In this document: in pieces, positions 63,583-64,000 of the stretch
Layout of the letters: every line of letters starts with the position of its first letter
How positions within the stretch are numbered: position 1 is the stretch's first letter
NCBI RefSeq assembly: GCF_900302475.1
Contig: NZ_OMOQ01000003.1
Span: 496,001 to 560,000 of the forward strand
Origin: Defluviimonas aquaemixtae
Lineage (GTDB): Bacteria; Pseudomonadota; Alphaproteobacteria; Rhodobacterales; Rhodobacteraceae
Length of the DNA stretch: 64,000 nucleotides
Direction of reading: 5' to 3'
Made by a program: the position numbers and the translations under genes
Notes under the pieces: model-generated
What the model was told of the DNA's origin: nothing
What the model saw: the letters and a program-made list of their open reading frames with translations, nothing else
The model's database searches: none

Positions 63583-64000
63583 ATGTTCCAACCCGTGACG
63601 CTCCCGCTTTGGTTGTTCGTGCTGATCCTCGCCTTCGCCGGGGTGACCTTCGCGTCGCATTTCCTGTTTCCTTCAGTGCGCTGGTTCTTCCGCAACCGGA
63701 TGGAGCGGGTCGTCGCGCGGCTGAACGATCGGCTGGATCGGCCGATCCAGCCCTTCAAGCTGATGAAACGGCCGGACATGATCATCCGGCTCGCCCACGA
63801 CCCCAAAGTCGCCGAGGCGATCGCGGCCGAGGCGGCCGAAACCGGCATTCCCGCAACCGTGCATCAGGAACGCGCGCGCCGCTATGCGCGCGAAATCGTG
63901 CCCGCCTTTTCGGCGAGCGTCTATTTCGGCTTTGCCGCCCGCGCCACGAAGTGGATCGCGCGCCTGATCTACCGGGTGCGCATCGGCGGCTTCGACGCCG
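63583..64000 (+). CDS. Acyltransferase-like membrane protein, N-terminal part (runs off right edge)
   Basis: An open frame from ATG 63583 to the window end, 139 residues seen. It starts with a membrane segment (LWLFVLILAFAGVTFASHFLF) then a basic region FRNRMERVVARLNDRLDRPIQ and RRYAREIVPAFSAS. This looks like the N-terminus of the large glycerol-3-phosphate/1-acylglycerol-phosphate acyltransferases in alphaproteobacteria. The catalytic HX4D block is not yet reached, so the call is tentative. A T-run (63561-63568) lies just upstream. Confidence 0.55.
   Translation, partial: MFQPVTLPLWLFVLILAFAGVTFASHFLFPSVRWFFRNRMERVVARLNDRLDRPIQPFKLMKRPDMIIRLAHDPKVAEAIAAEAAETGIPATVHQERARRYAREIVPAFSASVYFGFAARATKWIARLIYRVRIGGFDA

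Overview
This window is high-GC, densely coded DNA that looks like the chromosome of an alphaproteobacterium of the Rhodobacteraceae/Roseobacter type. The evidence is family content: a DUF1523 protein, the TrcR cell-cycle regulator (DUF1013), ethylmalonyl-CoA mutase, AA_synth (DUF1185), YjbF/YjbH and several TRAP/ABC uptake operons. No rRNA, tRNA, CRISPR array, prophage or plasmid backbone was seen.

Layout. 0-1.8 kb: end of an unknown gene, a small membrane protein, DUF1523 and an opposing hypothetical. 1.85-5.3 kb: deoxyribose-phosphate aldolase (deoC) with a two-domain ALDH16-type aldehyde dehydrogenase, behind a palindrome. 5.3-12 kb: AA_synth protein, polytopic membrane protein and a complete urea/amide/branched-chain amino acid type ABC importer. 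12-13.4 kb: RidA-like protein and a methyltransferase, divergent. 13.5-19.7 kb: BMP-type nucleoside/nucleobase ABC importer with a cytosine deaminase-like amidohydrolase, facing 5-hydroxyisourate hydrolase. 19.8-23 kb: GAPDH-family dehydrogenase, RNase T2, trcR and a GbsR/MarR regulator. 23.1-26.2 kb: znuA and zur-znuC-znuB, divergent around a Zur box. 26.3-33.2 kb: malonyl-CoA synthetase, UDP-glucose dehydrogenase, a CAP-domain protein and a YjbE/F/H-like exopolysaccharide set. 33.4-42.1 kb: a seven-gene unit (N-formylglutamate amidohydrolase-like, TRAP dctQMP, glutamine synthetase-like ligase, ALDH, iron ADH) with a divergent RpiR regulator. 42.1-46 kb: YcaQ glycosylase with a membrane dipeptidase, then a WD40-cytochrome c fusion. 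46-51.5 kb: oppABCDF-type peptide importer. 51.7-55.1 kb: DUF1989 protein, membrane-tethered LuxR regulator, an exported protein and deoD. 55.1-60.7 kb: a patch rich in decayed genes (broken IS5-family transposase, truncated glutathione S-transferase, sulfatase fragment) mixed with intact YHS, AraC and isopenicillin-N-epimerase-like genes. 60.7-64 kb: ethylmalonyl-CoA mutase, a DUF1554-like exported protein and the start of an acyltransferase.

Main themes are scavenging of nitrogenous compounds (nucleosides, bases, peptides, probably amines) and oxidation of the aldehydes and alcohols formed. The best candidate for an under-described system is the 33.4-42.1 kb unit. I read it as import of an amine or amino alcohol, gamma-glutamylation, stepwise oxidation by ADH and ALDH, and release of glutamate by an N-formylglutamate-amidohydrolase-like enzyme. 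Other points of note are a regulator whose poly-lysine tail is encoded by the neighbouring gene's transcription terminator, and perfect hairpins directly after the binding-protein gene in three separate importer operons.
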